Program-made: the position numbers and the translations under genes | The notes under the pieces: model-generated | The model's database searches: none | The model's input: the letters and a program-made list of their open reading frames with translations, nothing else | What the model was told of the DNA's origin: nothing | Shown: piece by piece, positions 15,852 through 23,624 of the stretch | How positions within the stretch are numbered: position 1 is the first letter of the stretch | Layout of the letters: each line of letters starts with the position of its first letter | Source of the DNA: Actinosomnolentus pattersoniae (SeqCode) | Lineage (GTDB): Bacteria; Actinomycetota; UBA4738 | Direction: 5' to 3' | DNA length: 27,658 nt | Assembly: GCA_013817655.1 (NCBI GenBank) | Contig: JACDCJ010000002.1 | Coordinates: forward strand, 1 to 27,658

Positions 15852-16073
15852 TTGTTTCAGCTCCCCCTACGAGGGCCGAGGAGTACCATCCACGGGACGC
15901 TCGTCGGGGAGCGGAGGCTGGCGCTGACCACCTACTCGTGGCTGAAGCTGATCCATATCCTCGCGGCAATCATCGCCGTGGGCACGAACATCACCTACTT
16001 CGTGTGGCTGAGCCGGACGAAGCGGGAGCCAGCGCATGGCGGCCGCCGTCTCGGCCGTCAGTGCGCCGGCTAA
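15852..16073 (+). pseudogene. Truncated DUF2269-like membrane protein remnant
   Basis: The open frame codes for 73 residues. TTYSWLKLIHILAAIIAVGTNITYFVWLSR matches the first helix of DUF2269-type membrane proteins, which normally continue with three more helices. Here the frame runs from REPAH into a basic, unrelated tail and stops. The upstream ATG adds an odd leader, and no SD fits the homologous start. I read it as a 5' fragment left after a deletion. Confidence 0.45.
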
Positions 16074-16109
16074 TCCGGCGCGCGAAAGTGAAAGAAACAG
16101 AAACCGGGA

Positions 16110-16138
16110 GTGCCAACGCACCAGCCGTCCTGTATCCT
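16110..16138 (+). promoter_or_regulatory. Possible promoter of the cold-shock gene
   Basis: GTGCCA (four of six matches to the -35 consensus), a 17-base spacer and TATCCT (-10) lie upstream of the cold-shock gene. Transcription from here would give a leader of about 110 nt. The rest of the 16074-16256 gap holds the leader hairpins. Confidence 0.4.
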
Positions 16139-16187
16139 TGGAATGAGGGCACAGCATCCAGCCTTACCAGCTTCGAGCAGTTCCCTC

Positions 16188-16230
16188 CCGGCGCCACGCC
16201 GGAGCCCACCGAGCAGTTGGCAGGCTCGGT
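16188..16230 (+). promoter_or_regulatory. Two hairpins in the cold-shock mRNA leader
   Basis: CCGGCG-CCA-CGCCGG (16188-16202) and ACCGAGC-N9-GCTCGGT (16208-16230) stand in tandem, 10 nt before the SD AAGGAGG. Structured leaders are common on cold-shock genes, where they tune stability and translation with temperature; that role is inferred here. Confidence 0.45.
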
Positions 16231-16256
16231 ACGGGCAAGGAAGGAGGGAATTGCTA

Positions 16257-16463
16257 GTGAGCATAGGCACCGTGAAGTGGTTCAACGCCGAGAAGGGTTT
16301 CGGCTTCATCACCCAGGAGGACGGTGGCCCCGACGTTTTCGTGCACTTCAGCGCGATCGCGGGCGAGGGCTACAGGAACCTGGAAGAGAACCAGAAGGTC
16401 GAGTTCGACGTGACCCAGGGTCAGAAGGGCCCACAGGCCGGCAACGTCCGTCCAATCGCCTGA
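16257..16463 (+). CDS. cspA: Cold-shock protein (CspA family)
   Basis: A 68-residue single cold-shock domain. RNP1 is KGFGFI and RNP2 is VFVHF, the nucleic acid-binding strands. The C-terminal half (GYRNLEENQKVEFDVTQGQK, then GPQAGNVRPI) is of actinobacterial type. It binds single-stranded RNA/DNA and melts structure. The start is GTG at 16257 with AAGGAGG nine bases upstream. A terminator follows 26 nt after the stop, so it is monocistronic. Confidence 0.96.
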   Translation: MSIGTVKWFNAEKGFGFITQEDGGPDVFVHFSAIAGEGYRNLEENQKVEFDVTQGQKGPQAGNVRPIA

Positions 16464-16489
16464 CCGGCGAGTTGGAGACTCCACTAGAT

Positions 16490-16520
16490 GGAGCCCGCCC
16501 CGACAAGAGGGGCGGGCTCC
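16490..16520 (+). terminator. Terminator after the cold-shock gene
   Basis: GGAGCCCGCCCC and its exact 12-bp complement flank a 7-nt loop (GACAAGA), followed by TCTGGTTCTT. It is near symmetric and may also stop transcription coming from the GYD gene on the other strand. Confidence 0.85.
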
Positions 16521-16586
16521 TCTGGTTCTTGGAAGCACAGGTCTTGGCGCAGCCGGAGCGCGCGGGGGGGTAGGACGGCGTATCAC

Positions 16587-16925
16587 TCAGGTCGTCGGCG
16601 ACTCTCCCGGTTTGCGGTAGCCAATCGCCTTGCCCTTCGCGAGCGCTGCGAGCGTATCCTCCACGGTCATCAGCACGGTGGTCTCGACCGAGGCGAGGGC
16701 GCCGCCCGCCGAGATAGCAAGCACGAGGCCGGCCATTGAGACGTTGTCAGGCGCCTCGAAGATCGCGTAGCCGTCGTACTCGCCGAAGCCATACCAAAAG
16801 CCGTGTAGGGCGCCCCCCACCTGTTCGGCGTACGCGTGCGCTGCGTCACGGCGATCTTCAGGGTTCTGAATCAGCTTCGACCACGTCTCAGGCGTGTAGC
16901 TGAAGCGCATGAGGTAGGTAGCCAT
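16587..16925 (-). CDS. GYD domain-containing protein
   Basis: A 112-residue protein with the GYD core FGEYDGYAIFEAPDNVSMAG preceded by a short ferredoxin-like start (MATYLMRFSYTPETW). GYD proteins are small alpha/beta dimers of unclear biochemical role, often in soil bacteria. The ATG at 16925 has GGGAGGG upstream. It lies downstream of the Vgb-like gene by 46 nt on the same strand and may be read from it. Confidence 0.88.
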   Translation of the reverse strand: MATYLMRFSYTPETWSKLIQNPEDRRDAAHAYAEQVGGALHGFWYGFGEYDGYAIFEAPDNVSMAGLVLAISAGGALASVETTVLMTVEDTLAALAKGKAIGYRKPGESPTT

Positions 16926-16971
16926 GGTTCCCTCCCTAGTCTGAGGATTCTGAGAACCCAACATTACGTTG

Positions 16972-18579
16972 TCAGGAGACAATCACTGCACGAGGTGGGG
17001 ACCACTCCGCCTTCGCCGTCCCGTCCTCCATCCGCAGGCGTGACCGGAACTCGTACGTCCCCCCGGCCGTCGGGAGGAAGTCGCCGCCCGTCTCGGTCGC
17101 GCCGCTCTTCCAGGTCAGCCAGGACGACGATCCTGGCGGGAGGTATTGGGCATCGAACACGAGGCCCGGATCCGGATCCGCGGTCGCCCATTCGACGCGA
17201 AAGTCCGAACCGATCCTGTCCCTTGCCGGAGCGAACACGAGAACGCCGATGCTGCCGGAGTCGCCCGTCGTGGGATCCACATACCGGTACGTGCCCGCCG
17301 ACGTGAATGCATGGCTCATGAACGAGACTGGCGGTCGGGGACCGGAGTCGTACAAGGACAGTCCGGTCGCGTCCTGAACCTCGTGAAGGCCGGGCCCTTC
17401 GAGCACCCACTTCACGGTCGTCCCGAGGGACACGGTGCGCTCAGCCGGGACGAACCCGGGCACGATGTTCAGCACGTACTCGACGCCGGGCTCGGCGGTC
17501 TGGATGCGGCCGATCTCGCCCGACAGGCCGTTCGTGAACCACATGTTCCCGTCCGGCCCGATCGTGATCCCCATCGGCTGCTGATGGACATCAATGCTCC
17601 TCACGAAGGATCCATCGGGCTCGAGGATCGTTATCCGATTCGCGTCCGGCTCCGTCACCCACAGCCGCCCATCGATGCCCGTGGTGATGCTTCCCGTGTT
17701 CGAATCGCTTCCGGGGAGCTGGTACTCCGTCACAGTCCCACCGCGCGTGACGGCGCCGACCTGGTGCAGGTTGAGGTTGAGCTCGGTGAACCACACCCTA
17801 CCGTCCGGCCCGGGCGCATTCCACGCCGGCAGATGCTGCTCCGTAAAGGGGGGCGCCGGGATGGGAAACCGAACGACCTTCTTGCCGTTGAGCGATACTC
17901 GATCGATCGTACCGGGGGAATCCCCCTCGTAGACGCCGAGTTCCTCGACGACCCACAGCCGTCCGTCGGGGCCGACGGTGATCCCGATCCCGAAGCACGC
18001 GCACGGGTAGAGCATGTAGGTGAGGACCGTCCCGTCCGGCCGGACGCGGGAGACGGTGGTCTCGGGGTCGAGGCCAGAGCCGCCGTTCACCCACCAGACG
18101 TCCCCGTTGGTGACCGCCGTGATCCCGGTGGGACGGGCATCGACGCCCGGCGCGTAGTACTCGTGCACGAGGTTGCCGTCCGTGTCCACGGCGCCGACCT
18201 TGTTGTTCAAATTCTCCGTGAACCAGAGATTTCCATCCCTGCCGGCAACGATATCGTAGGGATGCTTGCCGTCGCCGATCGAGTACTCGGTGATCTCCCC
18301 CGAGGGCGTGATGAGTCCGATCAGATCGGAATTGGTGTCCGTGAACCACAGGTTGCCGTCCGGGCCGGGAGTGATCCGCCACGGGCGCGAGTGGAGGCTC
18401 GGGACGAAGAAGTAGTCGATCCGAGGAGCGCCGGGAGCCGATTCTGGGTCGGCCACCGCCACGGTTCCGCCGGGCAGACCCGCGGACACCACCGCCGAGA
18501 GGGCAACGAGCGCGCTCAGAACGAGGCGCCGGGGGGGACGGCTGCGGAAGCGGACGATCGAACCGGGGCCTGGTGCCAT
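16972..18579 (-). CDS. Secreted Vgb/NHL-like beta-propeller with degenerate cupredoxin domain
   Basis: A 535-residue protein. Residues 1-40 contain a signal peptide (RRLVLSALVALSAVVSAG). Residues about 50-385 are a propeller of repeated ITPGPDGNLWFTD-like units (PDGRLWVVEE, PDGRVWFTEL, PDGNMWFTNG), as in virginiamycin B lyase and related streptogramin lyases. Next comes a plastocyanin-like segment (VSLGTTVKWVLEGPGLHEVQD, then GTYRYVDP) lacking the Cys, second His and Met copper ligands, so it is not expected to bind copper in the normal way. The C-terminus (DFRVEWATADPD and on) is an Ig-like tail. The ATG at 18579 has AAGGAGG upstream. Real Vgb action is doubtful: this propeller class is common in secreted proteins of unknown role. 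It is probably extracellular. Confidence 0.85.
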   Translation of the reverse strand: MAPGPGSIVRFRSRPPRRLVLSALVALSAVVSAGLPGGTVAVADPESAPGAPRIDYFFVPSLHSRPWRITPGPDGNLWFTDTNSDLIGLITPSGEITEYSIGDGKHPYDIVAGRDGNLWFTENLNNKVGAVDTDGNLVHEYYAPGVDARPTGITAVTNGDVWWVNGGSGLDPETTVSRVRPDGTVLTYMLYPCACFGIGITVGPDGRLWVVEELGVYEGDSPGTIDRVSLNGKKVVRFPIPAPPFTEQHLPAWNAPGPDGRVWFTELNLNLHQVGAVTRGGTVTEYQLPGSDSNTGSITTGIDGRLWVTEPDANRITILEPDGSFVRSIDVHQQPMGITIGPDGNMWFTNGLSGEIGRIQTAEPGVEYVLNIVPGFVPAERTVSLGTTVKWVLEGPGLHEVQDATGLSLYDSGPRPPVSFMSHAFTSAGTYRYVDPTTGDSGSIGVLVFAPARDRIGSDFRVEWATADPDPGLVFDAQYLPPGSSSWLTWKSGATETGGDFLPTAGGTYEFRSRLRMEDGTAKAEWSPPRAVIVS

Positions 18580-18681
18580 CCTCCCGACCCTCCTTCTGTC
18601 GCGACACCGTCGACCGCCTGACGCAACCTTGTGTTGCTCTCCCTCGCAGGGAACCGGGTCGGTCGCCTCACCGTTTGTTGG

Positions 18682-18687
18682 GTTATA
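18682..18687 (-). promoter_or_regulatory. Possible -10 box for the Vgb-like gene
   Basis: TATAAC on the minus strand lies about 100 nt before the start. A GTGAGC stands 17 bases further upstream but matches -35 only weakly. Confidence 0.3.
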
Positions 18688-18748
18688 GCACGAGATCCGA
18701 GTTAGCTCACCTCGGAAGGCGTCCCTCCAGGCGATAACCAACGGGAGC

Positions 18749-19180
18749 TCAGGCTGACCAGGTCTCGATCCGTTCCTGCACCTCGTGAAGGCGCTCCACC
18801 ATGCTGCGCAGCATGGCGACCCCGACGCGGGGCTGTTGCAAGAGGAAGCCTTGGAACTCATCGGCGCCAATCCGAAGCGTGTCGACGCGGTCCTCCGCCT
18901 TCACTGCGGCGACACGCTTTCCTCCTGCGATCAGGGCCATCTCCCCGAAGAAGTCGCCGGGCCCGAGATCGTGGCGCCGGCCACCAACCTCGACCCTGGC
19001 GGTGCCACGAAGGACGATGTACAGGGCATCGCCCGGCTCTCCTCGCTCGACGATGGTCTCGCCTGGGCCGAACGAGCGGAGCCGGCCGAGCTTCATGATG
19101 TTTTCGAGGTCATGCTGGGCGACGCCGGCGAACAACGGCATCCTCTTCAGGACAGAAATCCCAACAACCGAATCGTCCAA
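18749..19180 (-). CDS. Cyclic nucleotide-binding domain protein
   Basis: A 143-residue single-domain CNB protein. It shows LKRMPLFAGVAQHDLENIM, the phosphate-binding-cassette region in GDFFGEMALIAGGKRVAAV (with FGEMAL and an Arg), and a C-terminal helix. There is no HTH after it, so it is not a complete CRP regulator. I chose TTG at 19180 because GGAGGGGAGAC stands directly before it; ATG 19231 has no SD and adds an odd Cys-rich leader, and ATG at 19135 would cut the first helix. It probably senses cAMP or cGMP and acts through a partner. Downstream on the same strand is the Vgb-like gene, separated by 169 nt. Confidence 0.85.
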   Translation of the reverse strand: MDDSVVGISVLKRMPLFAGVAQHDLENIMKLGRLRSFGPGETIVERGEPGDALYIVLRGTARVEVGGRRHDLGPGDFFGEMALIAGGKRVAAVKAEDRVDTLRIGADEFQGFLLQQPRVGVAMLRSMVERLHEVQERIETWSA

Positions 19181-19199
19181 GTCTCCCCTCCGGCGCGGG

Positions 19200-19205
19200 A
19201 TACTA
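19200..19205 (-). promoter_or_regulatory. Possible -10 box for the CNB gene
   Basis: TAGTAT on the minus strand lies 20 nt before the TTG start. The -35 region is not recognisable, so confidence is low. Confidence 0.28.
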
Positions 19206-19280
19206 TCGGAACAGCATGTCCGGGCGACCACTCAGGAAGAAACTCTGACTGATCTCGTTGGTGTGGTTCTTGGGAACGAG

Positions 19281-19934
19281 CTAGGCAACGGCCACATGGA
19301 CGTTCAGATGTCCGGTCCCGGTGACACCCCATAGTCGCAACCAAAGGGCCAGGTACATCTCGGTCGCTCGAGCGGCGGCGATATCTCCGAGGTCCATGAT
19401 GTCGCCCTTCGGCCATCCAAAGCTCTCGAGCAACTCCACCACCTCGGCCTTCGCGGCCTGGTCGTCGCCGCTGATGAAGACCGTGTGAGAGCCGGGCACA
19501 ATACTCGGCTCGACCATAACGTCCGCATTGATCGTGTTGAGCGCCTTCACGACTCGGGCTTCGGGGAAATCGCGCTGGATCTGCTCACCAAGGCTGTCGG
19601 TGTTGCACACGGTGAGCGTCGGCGGCATGCCGGCGGAGAAATCGAGCGGGTTGGCGATGTCGATAAACACCTTGCCCCCCAGGTCTTTCGCGTCGACGGA
19701 GGAAAGCGCGTCGAGGGAGGCCGCTCCCGCCGTGGCGTTGACGACCATTTCGCCGAACTTCGCGGCCTCAGCGAAGGATCCTTCCCGGGCCGACTCGCCG
19801 GCGGTGGCCGCCCAGGCTACGGCCTTCTCATTCCCCCTTTGTCGCGACCCCATCATGACCTCATGGCCCAGGCTCACCAGCTTGCCGGCGATGGCCTGGC
19901 CAACCATACCCGTGCCGAGCACAGCGAACTTCAT
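19281..19934 (-). CDS. NADPH-dependent F420 reductase family protein
   Basis: A 217-residue protein with an N-terminal Rossmann start, KFAVLGTGMVGQAIAGKLVS, and the FNO-family segment VFIDIANPLDFSAG. VVKALNTINADVM matches the substrate-side conserved region. True Fno enzymes move hydride between NADPH and F420; many actinobacterial homologues act as NADP-dependent oxidoreductases with unknown partner, so the F420 role is likely but not proven. The ATG at 19934 has AAGGAGG upstream. It is monocistronic between the CNB and Pip genes, both minus strand, with twin palindromes upstream (20010-20041). Confidence 0.9.
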   Translation of the reverse strand: MKFAVLGTGMVGQAIAGKLVSLGHEVMMGSRQRGNEKAVAWAATAGESAREGSFAEAAKFGEMVVNATAGAASLDALSSVDAKDLGGKVFIDIANPLDFSAGMPPTLTVCNTDSLGEQIQRDFPEARVVKALNTINADVMVEPSIVPGSHTVFISGDDQAAKAEVVELLESFGWPKGDIMDLGDIAAARATEMYLALWLRLWGVTGTGHLNVHVAVA

Positions 19935-20009
19935 GCCTGACCTCCTTCCGATCTACGGTCGAGACCCACGGCCGGCGGATCGTTCGCCGACGCGAGGCGG
20001 CGATAAAGT

Positions 20010-20041
20010 TTCGCTCGAAGCAGAATCGTACTTCGCTCGAA
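20010..20041. promoter_or_regulatory. Tandem palindromes TTCGCTCGAA, 22 nt apart
   Basis: Identical 10-mers at 20010-20019 and 20032-20041 each read TTCG-CT-CGAA, a palindrome around CT. They are spaced by 22 bases, about two helix turns, and lie 76-107 nt upstream of the F420-reductase start. A pair of GGTACG/CGTAC bases flanks the second copy. They look like two dimer-binding sites of a repressor. Confidence 0.5.
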
Positions 20042-20138
20042 TGGTACGAGTATTGGCATCCTTCAGCCCCGCTCACGGCACAATCCGGCATGCTCCGACA
20101 CGAGATGTCATGTCTTTCCCAGACTCACGGACGCATGC

Positions 20139-21110
20139 TCATGAGGCATCTCTCCGTGCCGAGTTGGCGAACCGGTCGGTGGCCGTGATCAGGCATTCGA
20201 TCATCTCATCGCCACCCGTGTGACCGGTTCCCACCAACTCGAGCTCGGCGTCCGGCCACTCCTGAGCAAGCTCCCAAGCGGTGACCGCCGGGCTGCCGAG
20301 GTCGAGGCGACCGTGGACCAGGACGCCCGGAATCCCGGTGAGGCGGTGCGCGTCGCGCAGCAGGATGCCGTCCTCAAGCCAGGCGCGGTGATGGAAGTAG
20401 TGCGTGACGATCCTGGCAAAGGCCATCCGGAACCGCGGGTCGTCATAGCGCGGGTTGCGCTTGTACTCCGATTCCAGCGAGACCACCGCGTCTTCCCAGT
20501 CGCACCAGTCGCGTGCGGCCTTCTCGCGAACAGCAGGGTCCTGTTGGTTGAGCAGCCGGTAGTACGCGGCGACGAGGCCCCCACCGCGTTCCGCCGCCGG
20601 CACGCCGTCTCGAAAACGGGCCCACTCCTCGGGGAAGAAGCGACCGACGCCGTGGTAGAGCCAGCGGATGTCGGCTGGGCGCGTCATGGTGACCGATGCG
20701 AGGACAACCTCGGAGGCCCGCTGGGGATGGCGCTCGGCGTACGCGAGCGCGAGGGTTGATCCCCACGAAACACCCCAGACCAGCCAGCGCTCGACGCCCA
20801 GATGCTCTCGGAGATGCTCGATGTCCCCGATCAGGTGCTGAGTGGTGTTGGTCGACAGCTCGACCGCAGGGTCAGCGGCGTGGGGGACGCTTCGTCCTGC
20901 GCCGCGCTGGTCGAACAGCACGATCCGGTACGCCGCGGGATCGAAAAAGCGGCGAAGCCCAGGGGTGCACCCCGACCCGGGGCCGCCGTGCAGGACCACC
21001 GCCGGTTTCCCGTTCGGGCTGCCGCAGACCTCCCAGTACAGGTGCTGGCCGTCTCCCACGTCGAGCATGCCGTGCTCGTACGGTTCGATCTCCGGATAAC
21101 GCTCCGCCAT
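20139..21110 (-). CDS. pip: Proline iminopeptidase (S33 alpha/beta hydrolase)
   Basis: A 323-residue cytosolic hydrolase. It has the oxyanion motif HGGPG (41-45), the family's FDQRGAGRS, nucleophile Ser115 in GVSWGSTLALAYAE, Asp270 in HGRLDLGSP and His297 in GTGHTG. It removes N-terminal proline from peptides. Length and order match bacterial Pip. It is 40 nt downstream of the methyltransferase gene on the same strand, so the two may be co-transcribed. An in-frame overlap with the next gene is absent. Confidence 0.93.
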   Translation of the reverse strand: MAERYPEIEPYEHGMLDVGDGQHLYWEVCGSPNGKPAVVLHGGPGSGCTPGLRRFFDPAAYRIVLFDQRGAGRSVPHAADPAVELSTNTTQHLIGDIEHLREHLGVERWLVWGVSWGSTLALAYAERHPQRASEVVLASVTMTRPADIRWLYHGVGRFFPEEWARFRDGVPAAERGGGLVAAYYRLLNQQDPAVREKAARDWCDWEDAVVSLESEYKRNPRYDDPRFRMAFARIVTHYFHHRAWLEDGILLRDAHRLTGIPGVLVHGRLDLGSPAVTAWELAQEWPDAELELVGTGHTGGDEMIECLITATDRFANSARRDAS

Positions 21111-21150
21111 CGCCCACCTTCCGTCCCTTCGGGGTGCAAAGACGCAGATT

Positions 21151-22275
21151 TCAGGTCGTGAGCCGGTAGAAGCGCAGGAAATCGTGCTCCACCTGGTCGA
21201 GGATCTCCACCTGCTTGAACCCGGCCTCCGCTGCGTACCGCCGGAAGGTATCGGGGCGCATGACGGTCCCCGTTGCTGCGGAGGGCTGCTCCGATAACCC
21301 GGACGGCAGGCAGACCAGGAAGCTGAACCCGTACATCAGTCGCTCCACCATGTCACCTGGCGCGGTGAAAGACTCGGCCACCTTCTCGTCGGCCACGATG
21401 AGAGTCCCGCTCGTCCCCAGGCTCTGCCGGATGCCCGCCAGAACCTCGACCGGACGGGACATGTCGTGGATCGACTCGATCACGATGGCCAGGTCGTACG
21501 GCCCCTCGTTTTCGATCGAGGCTCCATCGCGGACCTCTAACCGGATCCGGTCATGGACCCCGGCCGCTTCCGCAAGTCCCCGGGCGATCTCGATCGAATG
21601 CTCGTCGGGATCGAACGCGTCGATCCTCACCTTCGGATAAGCCTGGGCGATGGCGATGGATGCCCAGCCGACCCCGCACGCGACGTCGGCGACACGAGCC
21701 GGCGGATCGGACTGGAGCCGGGAGTGCACGTCCGGGATGGAGGGCAGGTACTGCGTTCCCAAGAGACTCAGGACCCAAGGCCGGTTGAAGTCGCCCTGTG
21801 ATTCGATCATGTCAGACCCATAGTCGGACCACTCGACGCCCCCCCCGGTTCGGAAGGCCTCCATCAACTGTGGGAGCGCCTGGATGCTCGCCACGAGAGT
21901 CCTCGCCAGCGGTGAGATGGAGTACATGCTGTCCAGGTTGATCAGAGCCTCGGCGTGGGCAGAGGAAAGCGAGTACCTGCGGTCGCCTTCCAGCTTTGCC
22001 GGATCGTCGACCTCGAGAATCCCGGTCACTGCCTGCTGCTCCAGCCACTCTCGGGCGTACCGCTCGTGGATGCCAGCCCCGGACGCGAGCTCGGCGGGCG
22101 TAGATGCCCCCGTCTCGGCCAGGGCCCGGTACAACCCGAGTCTGTCGCCCAGATACACGGACACCATGTCCACCGCACCGATGGCGGCTTCGAACAGCCG
22201 TCCAACCAGGGCCCCCGTTCTCTCGTCATCGCCGTGCTCGACCTGGGCGAGCCCGGTTACCTCTTCCGTCGTCAT
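21151..22275 (-). CDS. Class I SAM methyltransferase with N-terminal winged helix
   Basis: A 374-residue protein. Residues about 30-110 form a winged helix (FEAAIGAVDMVSVYLGDRLGLYRAL, then ERYAREWLEQQAVTGIL). The SAM motif is RVADVACGVGWASIAIAQAYP (195-205 region), with IDAFDPDEHSIEIAR as motif II. The fold resembles Rv2258c-type enzymes. The substrate is unknown; such proteins modify small molecules. The ATG at 22275 has GGAGGGAGCG upstream. The in-frame start at 22407 overlaps the divergent nitronate monooxygenase start and is rejected. Confidence 0.88.
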   Translation of the reverse strand: MTTEEVTGLAQVEHGDDERTGALVGRLFEAAIGAVDMVSVYLGDRLGLYRALAETGASTPAELASGAGIHERYAREWLEQQAVTGILEVDDPAKLEGDRRYSLSSAHAEALINLDSMYSISPLARTLVASIQALPQLMEAFRTGGGVEWSDYGSDMIESQGDFNRPWVLSLLGTQYLPSIPDVHSRLQSDPPARVADVACGVGWASIAIAQAYPKVRIDAFDPDEHSIEIARGLAEAAGVHDRIRLEVRDGASIENEGPYDLAIVIESIHDMSRPVEVLAGIRQSLGTSGTLIVADEKVAESFTAPGDMVERLMYGFSFLVCLPSGLSEQPSAATGTVMRPDTFRRYAAEAGFKQVEILDQVEHDFLRFYRLTT

Positions 22276-22397
22276 GGTTCGCTCCCTCCCGATCTGATCG
22301 ACAAACTGTCGCATGAATTTCTGCTCGTCGGACAGCACCCAGTACTCGGTCACCGGCACTTGCACGATGAGCGGCCAGCGGGGGAGCATCAGCCATC

Positions 22398-23438
22398 GTG
22401 GCCACACTCCAGACGTCGATCTGCCGGACGCTCGGGATCGACTACCCGATCCTCTCGGTCGGGTTCGGGGTCTCGGCAGGACCAGAGCTCGCCTCCGCTG
22501 TCTCGAACGCTGGTGGATGTGGCGTGCTCGGGGCGAGCACCGGCTCCATGCCGATCGATGAACTCCGCCGCCGGGTGCGTCGATGCCGAGAGTCGACGAA
22601 CCGTCCCTTCGGGATCAACTTCCTGATCGGTGACTTCGAGGATCCGGAGGCCACCGATGAGGACCGAGCTTGGACACTCGATCGCCTGGCGATGGCGATC
22701 GAGGGCCGCGTGCCTATCCTCGTTCTGTTCTGGGGCGATCCATCGGCTCTCGTCGAGGATGCCCATCGCGGCGGGATGAAGGTCCTCGTCCAGGTTGGCT
22801 CGGTGGAGGAGGGGAAGTCGGCGGCAGACGCGGGCGTGGATGCCGTCATCGCTCAGGGTCTCGAAGCCGGCGGCCACGTTCGAGCCACCAATTCGATCTG
22901 GGAGGTCCTTCCCGCCGTCGTCGAGGCGGTGAGTCCTTTGCCCGTGCTGGCCTCCGGCGGCATCGGCGACGGCGCGGGGATCGCTCGGGCGCTTCACCTC
23001 GGCGCTCAGGGAGTGTCGATGGGGACCCGGTTCGTGGCCAGCGAGGAGGCGTGGATCCACGCGACGTAGAAGCAGCGTGTGATAGAGAGCAGCGCCGAGG
23101 ACACCTTCTACGGGGAACTGTTCGACGTCGGGTGGCCGGCCCCGGCTCGAGCGTTGAGGAACAAGGCCTTTCGGGAATGGGAGGCCGCCGGTCGTCCGCG
23201 TAGCGGCCAGCGGCCGCGGGAAGACACCCCAATAGGCACCACCCATTTTCCGTGGGGCGACGTGCCCTTCCTCCGGTACGCGCCCGGCATGATCGTCCCG
23301 GACTTCGACGGCGATCCCGACTACGGCCCGATGTGGGCCGGAGAGTCGGTGAGCGTCATCACCGAAGTGAAGCCGGCCGGCGACATCGTTCGGGATCTGG
23401 TCCGTGAAGCCGAGGCCGCCCTGGACAAGGCCGGCTAG
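22398..23438 (+). pseudogene. Nitronate monooxygenase interrupted by an in-frame TAG
   Basis: Two halves lie in one frame. The first (GTG 22398 to 23069) has IDYPILSVGFGVSAGPELASAVSNAGG, QGLEAGGHV and LASGGIGDGAGIARAL, the FMN-binding and catalytic features of the NMO/2-nitropropane dioxygenase family. The second (to 23438) carries SSAEDTFYGELFDVGWPA, the family's C-terminus. They are split only by TAG at 23067-23069, codon 224, between WIHAT and KQRV, where relatives often have Tyr (TAC to TAG, one base). Full length would be 346 residues, normal for the family. NMO oxidises toxic nitronates. Options are a recent nonsense mutation, a sequencing error, or read-through. The start is divergent to the methyltransferase gene. 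Confidence 0.8.
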
Positions 23439-23624
23439 TTTCGCCCACGATGACAGATGGCGGGGGGTGGGAACCGCCCCATGTCGGGGCCAAACTCGGC
23501 AATCAGAGCTCGTGACGGAGGAAGCCCCAACGGCCCTAAGGCCGCCAACGTCCGCCGGTCGCTAAGAGTGCCTGGACGGTTCCGTCTAGAAATCGGGGAC
23601 TTACCGGCGCAATCTGTTCTCCCG
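23439..23624. other. Spacer between converging genes
   Basis: No gene is seen. Hairpin CGGCC-CTAA-GGCCG stands at 23531-23544, and there are several short GC repeats. It could help end transcription from either side; there is no T run. Confidence 0.4.

Noticed and set aside
16972..18579. True virginiamycin B lyase, a resistance gene
   Set aside because: The protein has a signal peptide, a longer form and extra domains; Vgb is a compact cytosolic enzyme, so the resistance label is not supported.
23067..23069. TAG as pyrrolysine or Sec
   Set aside because: No hint of such machinery, and the site matches Tyr, not Cys or Lys; a point mutation is simpler.
23439..23624. A stretch faintly like a c-di-GMP-I riboswitch (GGCAAT, GACGGAGGAAGCC, GGCCCTAA)
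   Set aside because: The order is only partly right, the tetraloop-receptor end is missing, and the site lies between convergent genes with no gene to control on that strand.
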